The notes under the pieces were generated by a model, which was not told the origin of the DNA, searched no databases, and worked only from the letters and a program-made list of their open reading frames with translations. Positions 37,175-48,935 of a stretch of 64,000 nucleotides of DNA are shown here, one piece after another. A program made the position numbers and the translations under genes. The DNA lies in assembly GCF_018294505.1 (NCBI RefSeq), contig NC_057810.1, forward strand, positions 701,325,852 through 701,389,851. Direction: 5' to 3'. The stretch comes from Triticum aestivum. Its lineage: Eukaryota > Streptophyta > Magnoliopsida > Poales > Poaceae. The stretch's first letter is position 1; each line of letters opens with the position of its first letter.

Positions 37175-38446
37175 TCAAAATGCATGTGATCTATCCCTGC
37201 ACAAAGTCATATAATTTAATTTCCTTTTGAGATTTTTGAACATTTAATCTTTCAACCCAAAATTATGTTCTTGATTTTTTATATATATTTGAACTCCTGG
37301 CACCAAGACCTTTAGAGCAAGACCAATCTTGAATACATTCAAACCTGTTTAAATTTCAAGATTTCAAATGAGTGAAATCTGTTTTCCGAAATAAGTGGAA
37401 TAACTTTTTTCAATTTAGTGAAACCAATTTTTTGAAATGAATGAAATTTGTATTCATGCATATGAAACATATTTCAGTGTCAAATATGTGAAACTTATTA
37501 TTTCAAAAATGTGAAACTTGTTACTTACACAATGTGAAGCTGATTATTTCAAATTATTTATAAAATTAGTGAAATCTTGTTTTGAAACGAATGAAATTGT
37601 TTTTAAGATGATAGTTTTTTGAAATAATGAAACCAAAATAACTTTTTGAAATGAGTGAAATCATTTGTTCATACACATGACACATACTTCGGTGAGAAAT
37701 CCGTTAAACTTGTTATTTCAAATAAATGAAACATGTATTTTTCAAATATATGAGTGGAATATTTTCAATATGTGTTATATGAAATGAGTGAAATCAATTT
37801 TTGAAATGAATGGAATCTGTTTTTAAAAAATGGGTGAAATATGTTTTTGAAAAGCGATTTTTCAAATGACTGAATTTGTTATTGAAACGAATGAAATGAT
37901 TTTTCTAAATGAATGAAATCAGTTTTATGGAATGAACGAAGCCAGTTCTTTGAAATGACCGAAACTGTGTTTTCAAATGTTTGAAATTGATATTTTCAAA
38001 TCAGTTAAAATAGTGCGGAATTGTTTATTAGAAATTTATTAAACTGATAATATATGAAAGATATTTCAATGTGTTCATGAGTTCCATAATTCAGTTTGTG
38101 AAAACGTTTGAAATCATAGAAATCACTTCTATGAAATAGTGAAACATTTTAAAGGTCTTTACACCATGAATTGAAATATATAAATAGCTTCAATAAGGAA
38201 CATTTTGTTCAAAAGATATGAATCATTAAAAATATGAGGATGAAAATAAAACGCATGTGAAGTGTATGGGGTGAGAGAATGCATGCATGCACTATTCTCT
38301 CGGCTCCTCTCTCTCTCTCTCTCTCTCCTCTTTAAAAGCTGAAATCGTATGACGCAGGTACATGTTTTCATGTGTATTCCCATTCATCTCTCTTATACAC
38401 AAAACAAGGGCATGAATCCCCAAAAGGAGACCAATTGTGGATGCTT
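37175..38446. repeat. AT-rich field of degenerate 'gaaatgaatgaaat' repeats
   Basis: From about 37340 to 38170 the sequence is a loose succession of 20-25-bp units built on 'tttgaaatgaatgaaatc', too diverged for exact period assignment. It starts just after the end of the tandem array. A (TC)n run lies at about 38309-38330. No gene. Confidence 0.6.
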
Positions 38447-38612
38447 GACCTGTAGGTACCGGCTCTAGTAAAAAAATAACCATTCCAGTGCATAAAACAA
38501 CTAGCATTTACCTATTGGCTCCAAATTAATGAAACCGGATGCTTGTGTAGCAAGTAGCTCTTGCTTGTTTCCCTCCACACCGGAACCCCTGGCAGCTAAA
38601 GGATAGAAGGCG
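38447..38612 (+). repeat. Left copy of a direct repeat flanking a gypsy fragment
   Basis: Begins gacctgtaggtaccggct and ends ggatagaaggcg, matching 40360-40512 except for a 12-bp extra 'ctagtaaaaaaa'-type insert and a few substitutions. Its middle ('cctattggctccaaattaatg') resembles the proximal GLP promoter at 45835-45890. Confidence 0.8.
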
Positions 38613-38613
38613 T

Positions 38614-39670
38614 TGTTCGCACACGAACACGTCACCGTGTACCTCCAACGCCGAGGGTGATGCACCGCAGCTCACATTTAAGGAGACCCGGCCGGAAGCG
38701 CGGTACGCAGGCAATCCGGCGGGTGCTTTTCAGGACCCGAAACCCCACACGCCCGGGAGGGACCCCGTTTGGGCGCGCGGCGGCTATGGGCTGCCCTAGG
38801 ATCGACCTGATCGCCCCTAGGGCCTCGAGTTTCGCCGCCCTGCAACAAGAAGAACAGACGAAGAACGAGGAAGAAGAAGAACTAGGGTTAAGGAGAAAAG
38901 ATAAAGGTAAAAGGTGGTAGATGATTTGATCGATTGTGTGTTTTTCAATCGGCCATCACCCCTTAGATAAATAAGAGGCGGCTGGACTTCCTGTGCAAGG
39001 AAAAGACTTGGATTCACGTCCAAAACCCTAGTCAAATTCGGATTGGTTTTGTCCGAACTTTTCAAAACTGTTCGGTTTAAACTGGCTGCACCTTGCGGGT
39101 CTTTTTTATGATGGTCAACGATCTCGGATGGAAATGAGCCTAAAAGCAATCTTGACCGTTTCGACAAGAAGAACAACTTTCATGTTGAACGTTTTTTGAT
39201 CAGAGGTCGTCTTGAGGGTCAAATTAGTCGCGCAAAACAGGCTATTATTCGCACTACCTCGTGCAAATCGGGCTATTACTCGCGCTACCCATCAGACATG
39301 TGTCTGGTGGGGCGCGCCACTTTTAGCCTCCTGATAGAGCTGCATTCTGATGGCTTTAACTTTTGCATACAAACTCGGATTGGAACAATTCTTATATCAA
39401 AATCGATTGTTTCGACGAGACGAAGACAATCCGTGTAGATCCCTTTTCCATACGAGGCAGTCATGGGGGCGTAATGTGCACAATAGTGTTTTGAATACAA
39501 AATATCAGTATTTCGAACACAACTTCGGCCTTCGAGATGAGATCGGATGGTGATGGCCCAAACTTCAAAGATGTTCGTATGGACAATATGAAACTTTTTT
39601 ATGTAGATCACTTATCCATTTGAGGTCATCTTAAATAAGTTATCGACCGTCCCAAAATCTGGTGTCAACA
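38614..39670 (-). repeat. 3' LTR of a truncated gypsy element (- strand)
   Basis: On the - strand it begins TGTTGACACCAGATTTTGG just after a purine-rich 'cagggggacatg' tract and ends GTGTGCGAACA, about 1,057 bp. It contains T-rich and GC-rich parts with no gene. Confidence 0.7.
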
Positions 39671-40359
39671 CATGTCCCCCTGTTTTTCGGCAAAGCTTGT
39701 GTGCCGAAAATAACTTGCACATAGCTTGCTCTAAGGATGATGTCAACACTTCATCGGCCATTTTGCGTATGCTTAGGACGATAAGTTTATATCGGCCATT
39801 GCTTGTGTGAATATTTCGATGCAAGTTTGGGTGAAACTTTCCCAACTTCAATAACAATCCGGTGATAAGGTTTCATAGATCAAAACCATCCTCCGAACCA
39901 TATTATTCACCCTTTCGCTAGGATTTTGCAGATAATTAAGAATGAACTTCCTTCAATCCTTACTTCGTCTGCATAAAAATGTCATTAGTAGCTGAAGCGG
40001 TGGGCTTCGGTTTGGCCTTACCTATGTTGACAAAACCTAGCATCGGCTATTACTAGAAATACAATACACCATGGTTAACATAGTTGCCGGACGCTTGCTG
40101 TGCCAACTCTCTCAAATTGTCATGTCTAGATATATGAACAATTTTAAAGCAACCCAAGGTAAATTTTGCATCTAGACATTCCCCAAGATAAACTATAAAT
40201 GATTCGTCAAAACATTGACAACCCTTGGATATTTGTTGCACTACTCATAATGAATCACCAAAAGCCTCAATATGTTTAGCACATATGGCAAAAGTTCCAA
40301 ACCGAATAACATTGCGTATTCGGCTTTGTTTATTGTGCAATAAATATTTTAAGAGGCAT
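39671..40359 (-). pseudogene. Gypsy internal remnant with a decayed RNase H domain
   Basis: Read on the - strand, about 40340-40050 encodes pieces of a plant gypsy RNase H: 'CTINKAEYAMLFGLELL', interrupted by a stop, then 'FKIVHISRHDNLRELAQQAS'. The NKAEY and ELAQQAS motifs are typical of the additional RNase H carried by Tat-lineage elements. The rest is non-coding up to the polypurine tract. The element is truncated at 40359, where the second direct repeat begins. Confidence 0.6.
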
Positions 40360-40512
40360 GACCTGTAGGTACCGGCTAACCATTCCAGTGCATAAAACAA
40401 CTAGCATTTACCTATTGGCTCCAAATTAATGAAACCGGATGCTTGTGTAGCAAGTAGTTCTTGCTTGTTTCCCTCCCCACCTGAACCCCTGGCAGCTAAA
40501 GGATAGAAGGCG
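40360..40512 (+). repeat. Right copy of the direct repeat flanking the gypsy fragment
   Basis: Matches 38447-38612. With the gypsy piece between them, the layout is repeat, 3' LTR, internal remnant, repeat, unlike a normal insertion with a 5-bp duplication. Confidence 0.8.
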
Positions 40513-41139
40513 CCCCCCATTGCGCTTCCCCTGCTGGTGTCGAGTACTGCCGCCACACCAGCTCATAGGCTTGGCCATCGGAAATTGACCAGAATGCGGG
40601 ACGCCAGAGCATACGGTGGCTGGGATAGAGGTCGCCCGTGATGGTGTGGCCTCCACGTGGCTACGAGGTGATGGAAAAAACATAGGTAAAGCACACAAAA
40701 AATGTGAATAACACCGATGAGTGGGCTCCTCGTGGTGGGATAAATAGAAAGGTTGCATTTTTTGAGAAAATATGACAAAAAGGACGTCTTATGTAAAATT
40801 AACCCGAAAAACATTAGCCAGTACAATGAAAAGATAACAAGACACAAAAAACTAGAAAAGATAAAATTACATCAAACATCATACTAATTTTCTTCTTCTT
40901 TCAATTGTAATGAGATCATACTATAATAGCAAATCTATATCATTAGATCTATCATGAAAAGTATTTTCATTTTTTTGTATTACATATGTTAATATTTTAT
41001 TTTATAATCTTGGTCAAACATATATATGTTTAAATTTCAAGAAAATTGATGCATCTTATAGTTTGGGACGAAGGGAGTATATGTGAACTTCGCTGCTGGA
41101 TTTGTTGGGGTTGTGGTTGTATGGTCGTATTTCTGTAAA
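40513..41139. other. Intergenic DNA with a one-ended MITE remnant
   Basis: About 40917-41079 is AT-rich and ends 'gggacgaagggagta', a Stowaway-type terminus, but the left terminus is not recognisable. No gene. Confidence 0.5.
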
Positions 41140-42093
41140 TGTTTCTTTTGTGCAACAAAGCACTCAACTCAATATAATGACCTCTAGAATGATATAAAAC
41201 ACCCCTACAAAAGATAAAATTACAAGTCAGCCACTATAGAGCCATTAGTCTTCAACCAACCGAACGAGTAGAAGGCACACCATTCCCGTTCCATTCCTGC
41301 TAGAGCCAGACTACATTTTCTCAGTGCGGACCAGAAGTCATTAATACTATCAGATCAACATCCAGGGCCAAAGAAATTGCCGGAGTCATAGAAAACCTAT
41401 GGCCCCCGAGAAACATCTCGAGCACCACAACCCCAAGATCCACCACCCTCAACCACCGAGGAGGAAGAATATCATTTCCAAGAACTGAAAGCAATCACTA
41501 GAGCGACCACCGCCCTAAATGCAAATGGCAAAGCTTCCACCACGAGCACCATTGTTGTCGCTCGAATCAAGCATGGATGTTGACTACTCCAGAACAACCC
41601 AGTGAATCCAAACACCCTAGTCGTGAGACAAAACTTCACATGCCATCCGCTGGCGCTAGAGTGAGACAGAGCAGGAATGATCTCATTTCGAAGCAAAGGC
41701 ACTGCCGGCCCTTGCTCGGATCCGATGGTAACCCTCGAACCAGAGGGGGACTAGGGTCCATCGCACCTCCAAGGTCCACAAGACCACTAGAGGCGGGCCG
41801 TAACGGTAGCTAGTGACGTCGGCAAGAGAGAAGAACCGCTTGATCACCCACTTGCATGTCTCTACATGACATGTATTTCATTCCACTTAGAAAATTTTAT
41901 GTCTATTAACTTGAGATAATATTTTGAGAAAACTATTTCTCTCAATCTGGTGCTTCTGTAGTATTGCAGATAAAACTAACCTAGTGGTTGTTTAAAGAAA
42001 TATGAAGGCACATTTTATTGACTCATAATGTCGCCTCAAGAGAATATATAAAAATGAGTACACGCCTATCTTCTGCATGGATAGGATGCACAC

Positions 42094-42124
<31 letters not shown>

Positions 42125-42770
42125 ACACACAAGCAAAATAAATAGAAAAACATGCGCCCTTCAAATATCCTACCGAAGCGAATTCAAGAATGGATCAACA
42201 ACTATCAACATCAACCACCGTCGATGGTAGAGCGGCTATGGGAAAAGTGCTTCGACAACCATTCCTCCACGAACGATGTTGCAAGTGTCGATGTCTCTAG
42301 ATCCACCCATTGGGGCTAGATCATGGGTATTCACCACGAAGAGGGAGTCCGAGTAAACTCTAGATAATGCCTCCAACAAGAAGATGATGTGAACCACTAC
42401 CATTGACAGGTAAAAGAAAAAGCAGGCCAAACCAAGATTTTTCTCTCCGGAGTTCGAGACCTTGTGCTCAAAGGCATCACAAAACTTGACTCGTCTTGTA
42501 CTGCCGCCCCCACTTTCCATGAAGAAGTCCCTGCTGCAAGCCGAAGCATCTTGCATTGATATGTGTACACACTCACAACCCTTATGTGGACATCACAACA
42601 GGACATTACCATGTATACGAGGAGCAGATCAAAGCACGAGACCAACATCAGCAAGGTCACCGACTTTACAAAGATCCCACTCAAGGGAATCAAATGGTAG
42701 CCCAAGTCTTCGACCGCCATTGGAAGCACAGACATATATAAAGCTAGAAGGCCTTTCCAAAAAAATCAAC
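41140..42770. mobile_element. LINE-like non-coding segment upstream of GLP-C
   Basis: Diverged homologue of 9040-10560. A 30-nt C tract lies at 42095-42124, at the place where U1 has a 19-nt C tract. No intact ORF. Confidence 0.45.
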
Positions 42771-44519
42771 TCGTGACCCTTTGTGTCTTTTTCTTTTGCA
42801 TGCGTGCAATTTCTAATAGATAGGTTGCGTAATTTGAATCTGCCCCCACCAAACATGTCCTTGGCCATATTCTTAATTATTCCCAAAGACCTTACAAGGT
42901 AATAGATCAAAGAGTCTGAAGCCACCATCTTGGCAACGCCTGTTGCTACTCCTAACCCTTGAAGAAGGGGTGTCGAATGTCTGAGCCTAATACCAAACAG
43001 ACATCACACCAAAACCTAACATCTAAAGCCGGATGCCCATTCCAAGCCACTCCCTAGACTGGGTCACATACCGGTACGTCACACTCCCAGTGAGCACCGC
43101 ACGCTGCAAGGGCCATACCTCCATCTTCCATCGATCCATCCTCAGAGAGACCTGATGTATCGACCTTACTAGGCCTCTCTGCCATCGACGCCACCATGAC
43201 GCCAGACAGCGTCCTCCTCCTGCGTGAGTCCATCTCCGCGCACCGGACACCGATTCTCCACTGCGCCACGCTGCCGAGATCCGCCGCCATCATTGCATAA
43301 GATGAAGCATCGCTCCACCAAAGTCGCCTTCCACTGGTCCCTCGAGTCGAAATGCAACCTCCAAGAATGACGCCCCCAAGAGGGCTAGGGTTTCCCCCGG
43401 AGGTAGCGGATTGAGGTATTGAGCTTCTCCACGGCGATGCCTTCAGGAAGGATATGACACAGAAAAGCGCCGCCATCGCCGGCCTTGGCACCTAGCCGAG
43501 AGCACGGCTTCCACCCGGATCTGCTCGACGAACCTTCATCCATCATCATGTGCATCTGAACTCGACCACCCACAGCACCTCAGTGTCGCTGGTGCTCCAA
43601 TCACCACCGCTTCACCTCGCGCTTCCACGCCCTGGCCATATGCTCATGGCGCCCCTGCCACACCGCACCTGCAGAGCCTGGCCACCAGTTGCATCACCAC
43701 CTCTGTCCCGCAGGGCCACCGGCCACTCCCCAGTCAGCAGCCTCCATCCCTGATTAGATCTGAGCGCTCCCAGATCCGCCGCCAGAAGACGACGCCCATG
43801 GCAGGAACCACGCGGAGCAACCAGCGAAGGAGACCGCACAGTCGAAGATCTGGACATCGGGGGAATGCGTCGGGCATGGTGGCGACCTGCTCCCCTACAA
43901 CTCTGACAAGGGGGTGGAGCCCCGCTCCCCAACCCACTCACCAGACCATGAGAGCAGCTCACGAACTGTTTGATCGATTCAACTTCGGCTTCTGTGACTA
44001 CTTCTAATCTAGAGTTCATCTGCCTCTACTGCTAAAGGCTACGAATCAGGCAAGCAATCTAAGCTTACACGGTACTGATGATGATACATTTTAGTAGTGC
44101 CAGTAATAGCATCTGTGGTGTCAATTTTGAAGCAGCAGTAGCAGATCTAGCATCAATTTTGTTCTTTGTTGATGAAAATAGAGAAAATAGATTACTTAGC
44201 TTGATTGAGCTACATATGTGTGCTCTGTTGAAATTGGGGATAAGTTTTGTTGTCTATTTTCAGAAAAGTTGTTTTGAGTACAAATTTTACATAAAGAGAG
44301 GGTTATATGTTGATGGTCAATCATGGTTGTTGAAAATTATCTCAAGAGGTGAAGAACCAAATCATTCTATTTCATCTCTTCAACCAAACACTGGAACATA
44401 ACCATTCCATTCCACCTATTGTTCTAAACCAAACACAGGAACAGAATCGACCCATTCTGATGGAATGGAATCATTACATTTCATTCCATTTCGTTCCCAA
44501 AACAAACATACGGTAAGTA
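42771..44519. mobile_element. LINE-like insertion specific to the GLP-C segment
   Basis: 42771-42870 still aligns with 10580-10680, then about 1.6 kb has no counterpart in U1, and alignment resumes at about 44520 (U1 10710). The inserted part has LINE-like untranslated features ('gatgccttcaggaaggatatg' at about 43437) and AT-rich sequence with short 'ccattcc' repeats at 44400-44500. ORFs here have no recognisable domain. Confidence 0.4.
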
Positions 44520-45030
44520 GCATTAGGAGTACTTGTTAATTAAGGGTGTTTTAGCATGGTACCATGGCAAAGCAAGCCAGCGCGATGGCCTACCTTTGCT
44601 AGCTTCCAAGTGTAACTGACCTAAAAGGAGCATCAGCCCGCATGCCTGCTCGGGGAGATAATGTTTCAAATCACCGGACCTAAATAAGAATGCCAAGTTT
44701 CCGGCTGCCCAGACTGGCTACGACCGGAACACGACAACTGGTAGACGACGATGAGCGTTTCGGACAAGGGAAGAGAGTGTCTCCTTCCTTGTCCACGAGC
44801 AAGCACTTATTTTCAGTGATAGAGATAGCCGGCCAGCTATTGATTTGCTCTGTAGCTGCCAGGGTTTGCATCTGATTGGTCAGCATAAGTAGCTTGGCTT
44901 TTTAACTGGTCTGTGAATTTTACCGGGAGTCGCCATGAACTCATGATTTCCGGTAACCAAACGGTCGTTGCCAACTCGATCTTTAAGGATATCAACTTGA
45001 TTGATTCCACAACACTAGAACGTGGCCTTA

Positions 45031-45460
45031 GAGCATCTACAGTCGATCCCCTCAAATCCTCCTCAAACATCTGTGGGCGCACCCAGTCAGTGACCGAAGA
45101 AGGGAAAAGATAACCTAGCTAGACCCTTTATATCATCCCTACACGTCTAGTTTGTCTGCAAACCCTCATATTGAGATCAAATATGGAGAGGACATGAGGG
45201 CACGCGGACGTGCCAGGTTAGTCCGCCACGTAGGTTGCGGCACACCTTGGACCATATTTTCTCTTTTTTATTCTTTCTTTTCTTTCTCTCTTCATTTTCT
45301 CTAATCACATGCAAGTGACCGGGCATACAAAGAGAAAATGAGGACCGTGGCTCCATGCACGAACAAATAGGGGGTCAAAACAAACATGCCCGGACAGTGG
45401 TCGGACACGTCCACGAACGATTTAATGTGCGGGATTTGTTAAATCCAGCTGTAGATGTTC
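45031..45460. mobile_element. Harbinger-type MITE in the GLP-C upstream region
   Basis: Terminal inverted repeats GAGCATCTACAG and CTGTAGATGTTC, one mismatch, flanked by TTA on both sides (45028-45030, 45461-45463). GLP-A has the empty site 'ggccttagtctt' at about 11166. About 500 bp separate it from the TATA box. Confidence 0.85.
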
Positions 45461-45630
45461 TTAATCTTTTTTTCTTGACAAGAGATCTCCGTCATAACAT
45501 GCAGGAGGACTAGGTCAGACAATTCCACCATGGGTTCTATTCTTCTCTGTACGAGAGCTATCCCAGCTCAGCCTCGTGACTCGTAAGCAGCAAAAGTCAG
45601 AAGTAAAATCAGGATAGTTTCTTGGAGTAA

Positions 45631-45636
45631 TTGACC
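45631..45636 (+). promoter_or_regulatory. W-box TTGACC upstream of GLP-C
   Basis: Conserved with GLP-A and GLP-B, about 330 bp upstream of the TATA box. Confidence 0.5.
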
Positions 45637-45965
45637 AAATGATGACTCCTCTCTGATCCAAATGAACAGCTTGCCACCCCGGCCCGAAAAATAAGCTCAA
45701 CTTGGTCTAAGTACGATACAAACTATCATGTGCAACTCGGGTCTGTTGTCTCCAACGGGATATACCACCGAATGGATGGATCATGGTCCTTCAAGAACGC
45801 ATGTGCAGCAGGAACTAGCCTGCCAGTAATATATCCCCATTGGCTCCAAATTAATGGAATCAGATGCGCAGGCTCTTGCGTGTTTCCCTCCCCATCCCCA
45901 AGCCTACGACCTTGAGGCGGCGATGCTATCCATAGTTTCATAGTCCATACACAAACCACACTGCC

Positions 45966-45970
45966 TATAA
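45966..45970 (+). promoter_or_regulatory. TATA box of GLP-C
   Basis: 'tgcctataagtacc' 95-99 bp upstream of the start codon, aligned with the GLP-A TATA box. Confidence 0.7.
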
Positions 45971-46064
45971 GTACCAGCTCTACCGTTGCTAATTTCCACA
46001 CCCAAGAAGCACTCTCACAACTACACCACCAAGCTGATAGCAAGCAAGCATTGGCCAATCGATC

Positions 46065-46804
46065 ATGGTGATGCTTCAGTTTTCCGCGGTTGCCACCTGC
46101 ACCGTCCTCCTCTCGCTAGCTGCCTCCTCCCTGGCCGGGGGCGCCGACATGCTCCAGGACGTCTGCGTCGCCGACTTGGCATCCCGTGAGTCATCATCTT
46201 TCTCAAGCTCGTCCTTGCATCTTTCGTGCCGGTTCTTGCTGATGCAGTGTTTTCCTCAAAATGAATGGCGGCAGCGATCAAGCTGAACGGGTTCCCATGC
46301 AAGGCGGCCATCACTGCAGATGACTTCTTCTTTGCCGGTCTCAAGAACGCCGGCAACACCAACAACCCGGCAGGGTCAAACGTCACGGCGGCGAATGTAC
46401 AGTCCTTTCCTGGGGTGAACACGCTCGGTGTGTCCATGGCGCGCATCGACTACGCGCGCGGAGGCCAGAACCCGCCGCACACCCACCCGCGCGCCACCGA
46501 GATCATCTTCGTCACCCAAGGAATCCTGGAGGTGGGCTTCATCACCACCGCCAACAAGCTCTTCACTAAGACTGTCACCGTCGGAGACGTGTTCGTTTTC
46601 CCGCGTGGCCTCGTGCACTTCCAGCAGAACAGGGGACGTGGCCCCGCCTCCATCATCGCCGGCTTCAACAGCCAGCTCCAAGGCACACAAGTCATCGCCA
46701 CCACGCTCTTCGCTGCCGCACCGCCGGTGCCTAGCGATGTGCTGGCCAAGGCCTTCCGGATCGACAACAGCCAAGTGGACGCTATCAAGGCCAAGTTCAT
46801 GTAG
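46065..46804 (+). CDS. GLP: Germin-like protein, copy C (diverged)
   Basis: Exons 46065-46185 and 46275-46804; 216 residues. The signal peptide is four residues longer than in GLP-A and rewritten (QFSAVATCTVLLSLAASSLA). The mature part differs at about 15 positions, including Gly61 to Asn, Glu118 to Gln (GLP-A numbering) and the last 15 residues. The conserved Cys pair, HTHPRATE box, second His box and NVT site are intact, so a metal-binding secreted cupin is predicted. Regulation may differ because of the upstream MITE. Confidence 0.92.
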
Positions 46805-46870
46805 GGTGGGTTCGCTCTCGCCAACTTTGTATCACAGTTTCTCAGCAAAAATTCCTCTGTATCATTACTA

Positions 46871-46876
46871 AATAAA
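46871..46876 (+). terminator. Polyadenylation signal of GLP-C
   Basis: AATAAA 67 bp after the stop codon, aligned with the GLP-A signal. Confidence 0.65.
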
Positions 46877-47401
46877 TGGTACTCAAGCGAGCTGTAGCAT
46901 GTAGTTGATTTGTTCATGTGTATGTTGTTGCATTTGTTTGTCTCTGAAATAATACAAAATTGTTTCTGTTTCACGTATTATATGTTACATTTTATTAGTA
47001 GTGTGTCACTGATTTCTTTATGTGTATACTATATTACATTTCAAACATTCCATGACATGGGTGAACCAACCTGTGGTTGTATGGTTAGAAGGGCAGTGGT
47101 ATTCTCAGCCCACCAAGTTAAGTCCCGGTGTTCGCATTTTTTAAAATTTGTTTCAGTATTTTTTATGCCGGCTCAGTCTCTCAAAGGTACTCGTAGAGAT
47201 AGAGTATGCGTGTGCGCGTATATATAAGCCCCTGCATGTCCAAAGCGTAACAGCATCTACAACAACATTAGCCAAATCTTACCCCTGAGACATCAAAGAT
47301 TCCATGATTACATTTGTTACCTTGTCAACAAATCTATAACTAGGTAGATTTCCCAAGATTTGTTCTTCGTGAGACTAAACAACAACAAAAGTCTACTCTA
47401 T
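46877..47401. other. GLP-C 3' flank
   Basis: Parts match the GLP-A 3' flank (46890-47040 with 12680-12840; 47320-47400 with 13330-13420). 47060-47250 is unmatched and shows no gene. Confidence 0.6.
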
Positions 47402-48935
47402 GGGCAACTCCAATGCATTTCATCCGCATGTCAGTTTTTGACCGCGTGGATAGAAACCACGGCCCAACGTGGCGACTCATTTCACGTTTCATGTCCGCGT
47501 GGTCTCATTTCCAGCCCAAATTTGACTTTTGATTTGCGTCCTCGTGGATAGGAGACAGAAGCATCGCACGTCCGCTTGATGTCCATCCCGGGCCCACACG
47601 CCAGCCACCCAACGACCAGCTCCTAGTACTTTTAAATGCCACACATGTGGGGATGGGGGAAGGCGCCCACTCCCCCCCCCCCCCCCCGGGCCAACAGTAA
47701 CCCTAGCCCACCACTGTCGCAATGTTGTGGAAGTGGACTCCAAGGGAGCACGACCACGAGGCCGGCTCCTCCTCAGGGCGGCGCTACACGGCCCCGTTCA
47801 CCTTGACGCCGAGGGCTCTGCTGCCGTGGCTGGACCGCATGTACTTGGAGGCGGCCATCCTAGTGTCCCGCCCGATGTGCACCTACTGAACGGCTGGCAC
47901 TTGAACCCAGAAAGGGTTCCTGTACCAGCCATTTCGGCCTCTGGTCGCGCACGGGCAGCAGAAATCCACCGCCAGTACTTTCGGACGACCTCCTCAATGA
48001 TCCGATTTTCGCCGAGGAGTCCCCCTACTGGGACACATGGTTCGTTGGTGAGCATGACCAGCGCCGCCACTCATGTTTCGCACATGCGCATGGTCCAACG
48101 CCACCTCACGCTAGTGCTCCAATGCTCGAGCAGTCATGGCTTCCTATGGTGAAGGAGGAGCAGGCCGAGGACAACGCGCTCAAGCAGTCCCTCGAGGCCT
48201 CCATGTTGGATGAGCTCGCGCTCTGGCCTGACCTACCCCTAGCGCATCACGCATCGGTGATGAATGCCACCGTGCCCGTCCCCACTTGGAGCTGGAGCCG
48301 GAGCCGTGACCACTACTACCACTATTGGGGCAGAGGTGGACATGGAGTTCCACGTTGCCAGCGACGCCAGAGCCAAAGGAGGAGCCCGCAGACGAGAAGC
48401 AGGAGGCACCATCTATGACACCGCGCGCACCGGCGGTAGGGCCACCACCACCACCCACACTACATGGCCATGGTCGCCTCCAACCTTTATCGACCTCGTC
48501 GACGAAGAGGATGGGCAGTAGGCTCCAGCGCACCGCGCGCACCGGCGGTAGGGCCACCACCACCACCCACACTACATGGCCATGGTCGCCTCCAACCTTT
48601 ATCGACCTCGTCGACAAAGAGGATGGGCAGTAGGCTCCAGCGCCACCGCGCGCACCGGCGGTAGGGCCACCACCACCACCCACACTACATGGCCATGGTC
48701 GCCTCCAACCTTTATCGACCTCGTTGACGAAGAGGATGGGCAGTAGGCTCCAGCGCCACCGCGCGCGCGTGCTCCGGCGGCCACCCTAGTTAGATCTAGT
48801 GTTTATTTAATTTCTAGTTGTGTTTTCTTAATTTAATTCATGTAAATGACTTTATTTGGTGTCCGCCTGGCCAGCTAAACGGACAAAAGGCGGACAAAAT
48901 TTCTATATGTTTGGGTTTGCCCGTTGGAGTTGCCC
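47402..48935. mobile_element. Harbinger-type DNA transposon, non-autonomous, with coding-like cargo
   Basis: Termini GGGCAACTCCAATG and CGTTGGAGTTGCCC are inverted repeats flanked by TAT and TAA. The empty site in the GLP-A flank reads 'actctaaaagaa'. The interior (47690-48490) is GC-rich and contains broken coding sequence, for example VPVPAISASGRARAAEIHRQ and VKEEQAEDNALKQSLEASML in different frames. No transposase domain was recognised. The cargo resembles a plant-repeat protein of unknown function. Confidence 0.65.
48420..48757 (+). repeat. Three tandem copies of a 112/113-bp repeat inside the Harbinger-type element
   Basis: Copies start at 48420, 48532 and 48645, with a partial fourth at 48758. 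Each begins accgcgcgcaccggcggtag and contains 'ctacatggccatggtcgcc'. The first period is 112 bp and the others 113, so the reading frame shifts at every copy. Confidence 0.92.

Larger units (their letters stand above)
44520..46064 (+). promoter_or_regulatory. GLP-C upstream region
   Basis: Homologous to 10710-11866 but with a 430-bp MITE inserted at 45031-45460 and without the internal short duplication seen in GLP-A and GLP-B. It keeps the W-box TTGACC at 45631-45636 and the TATA box at 45966-45970. Confidence 0.6.
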
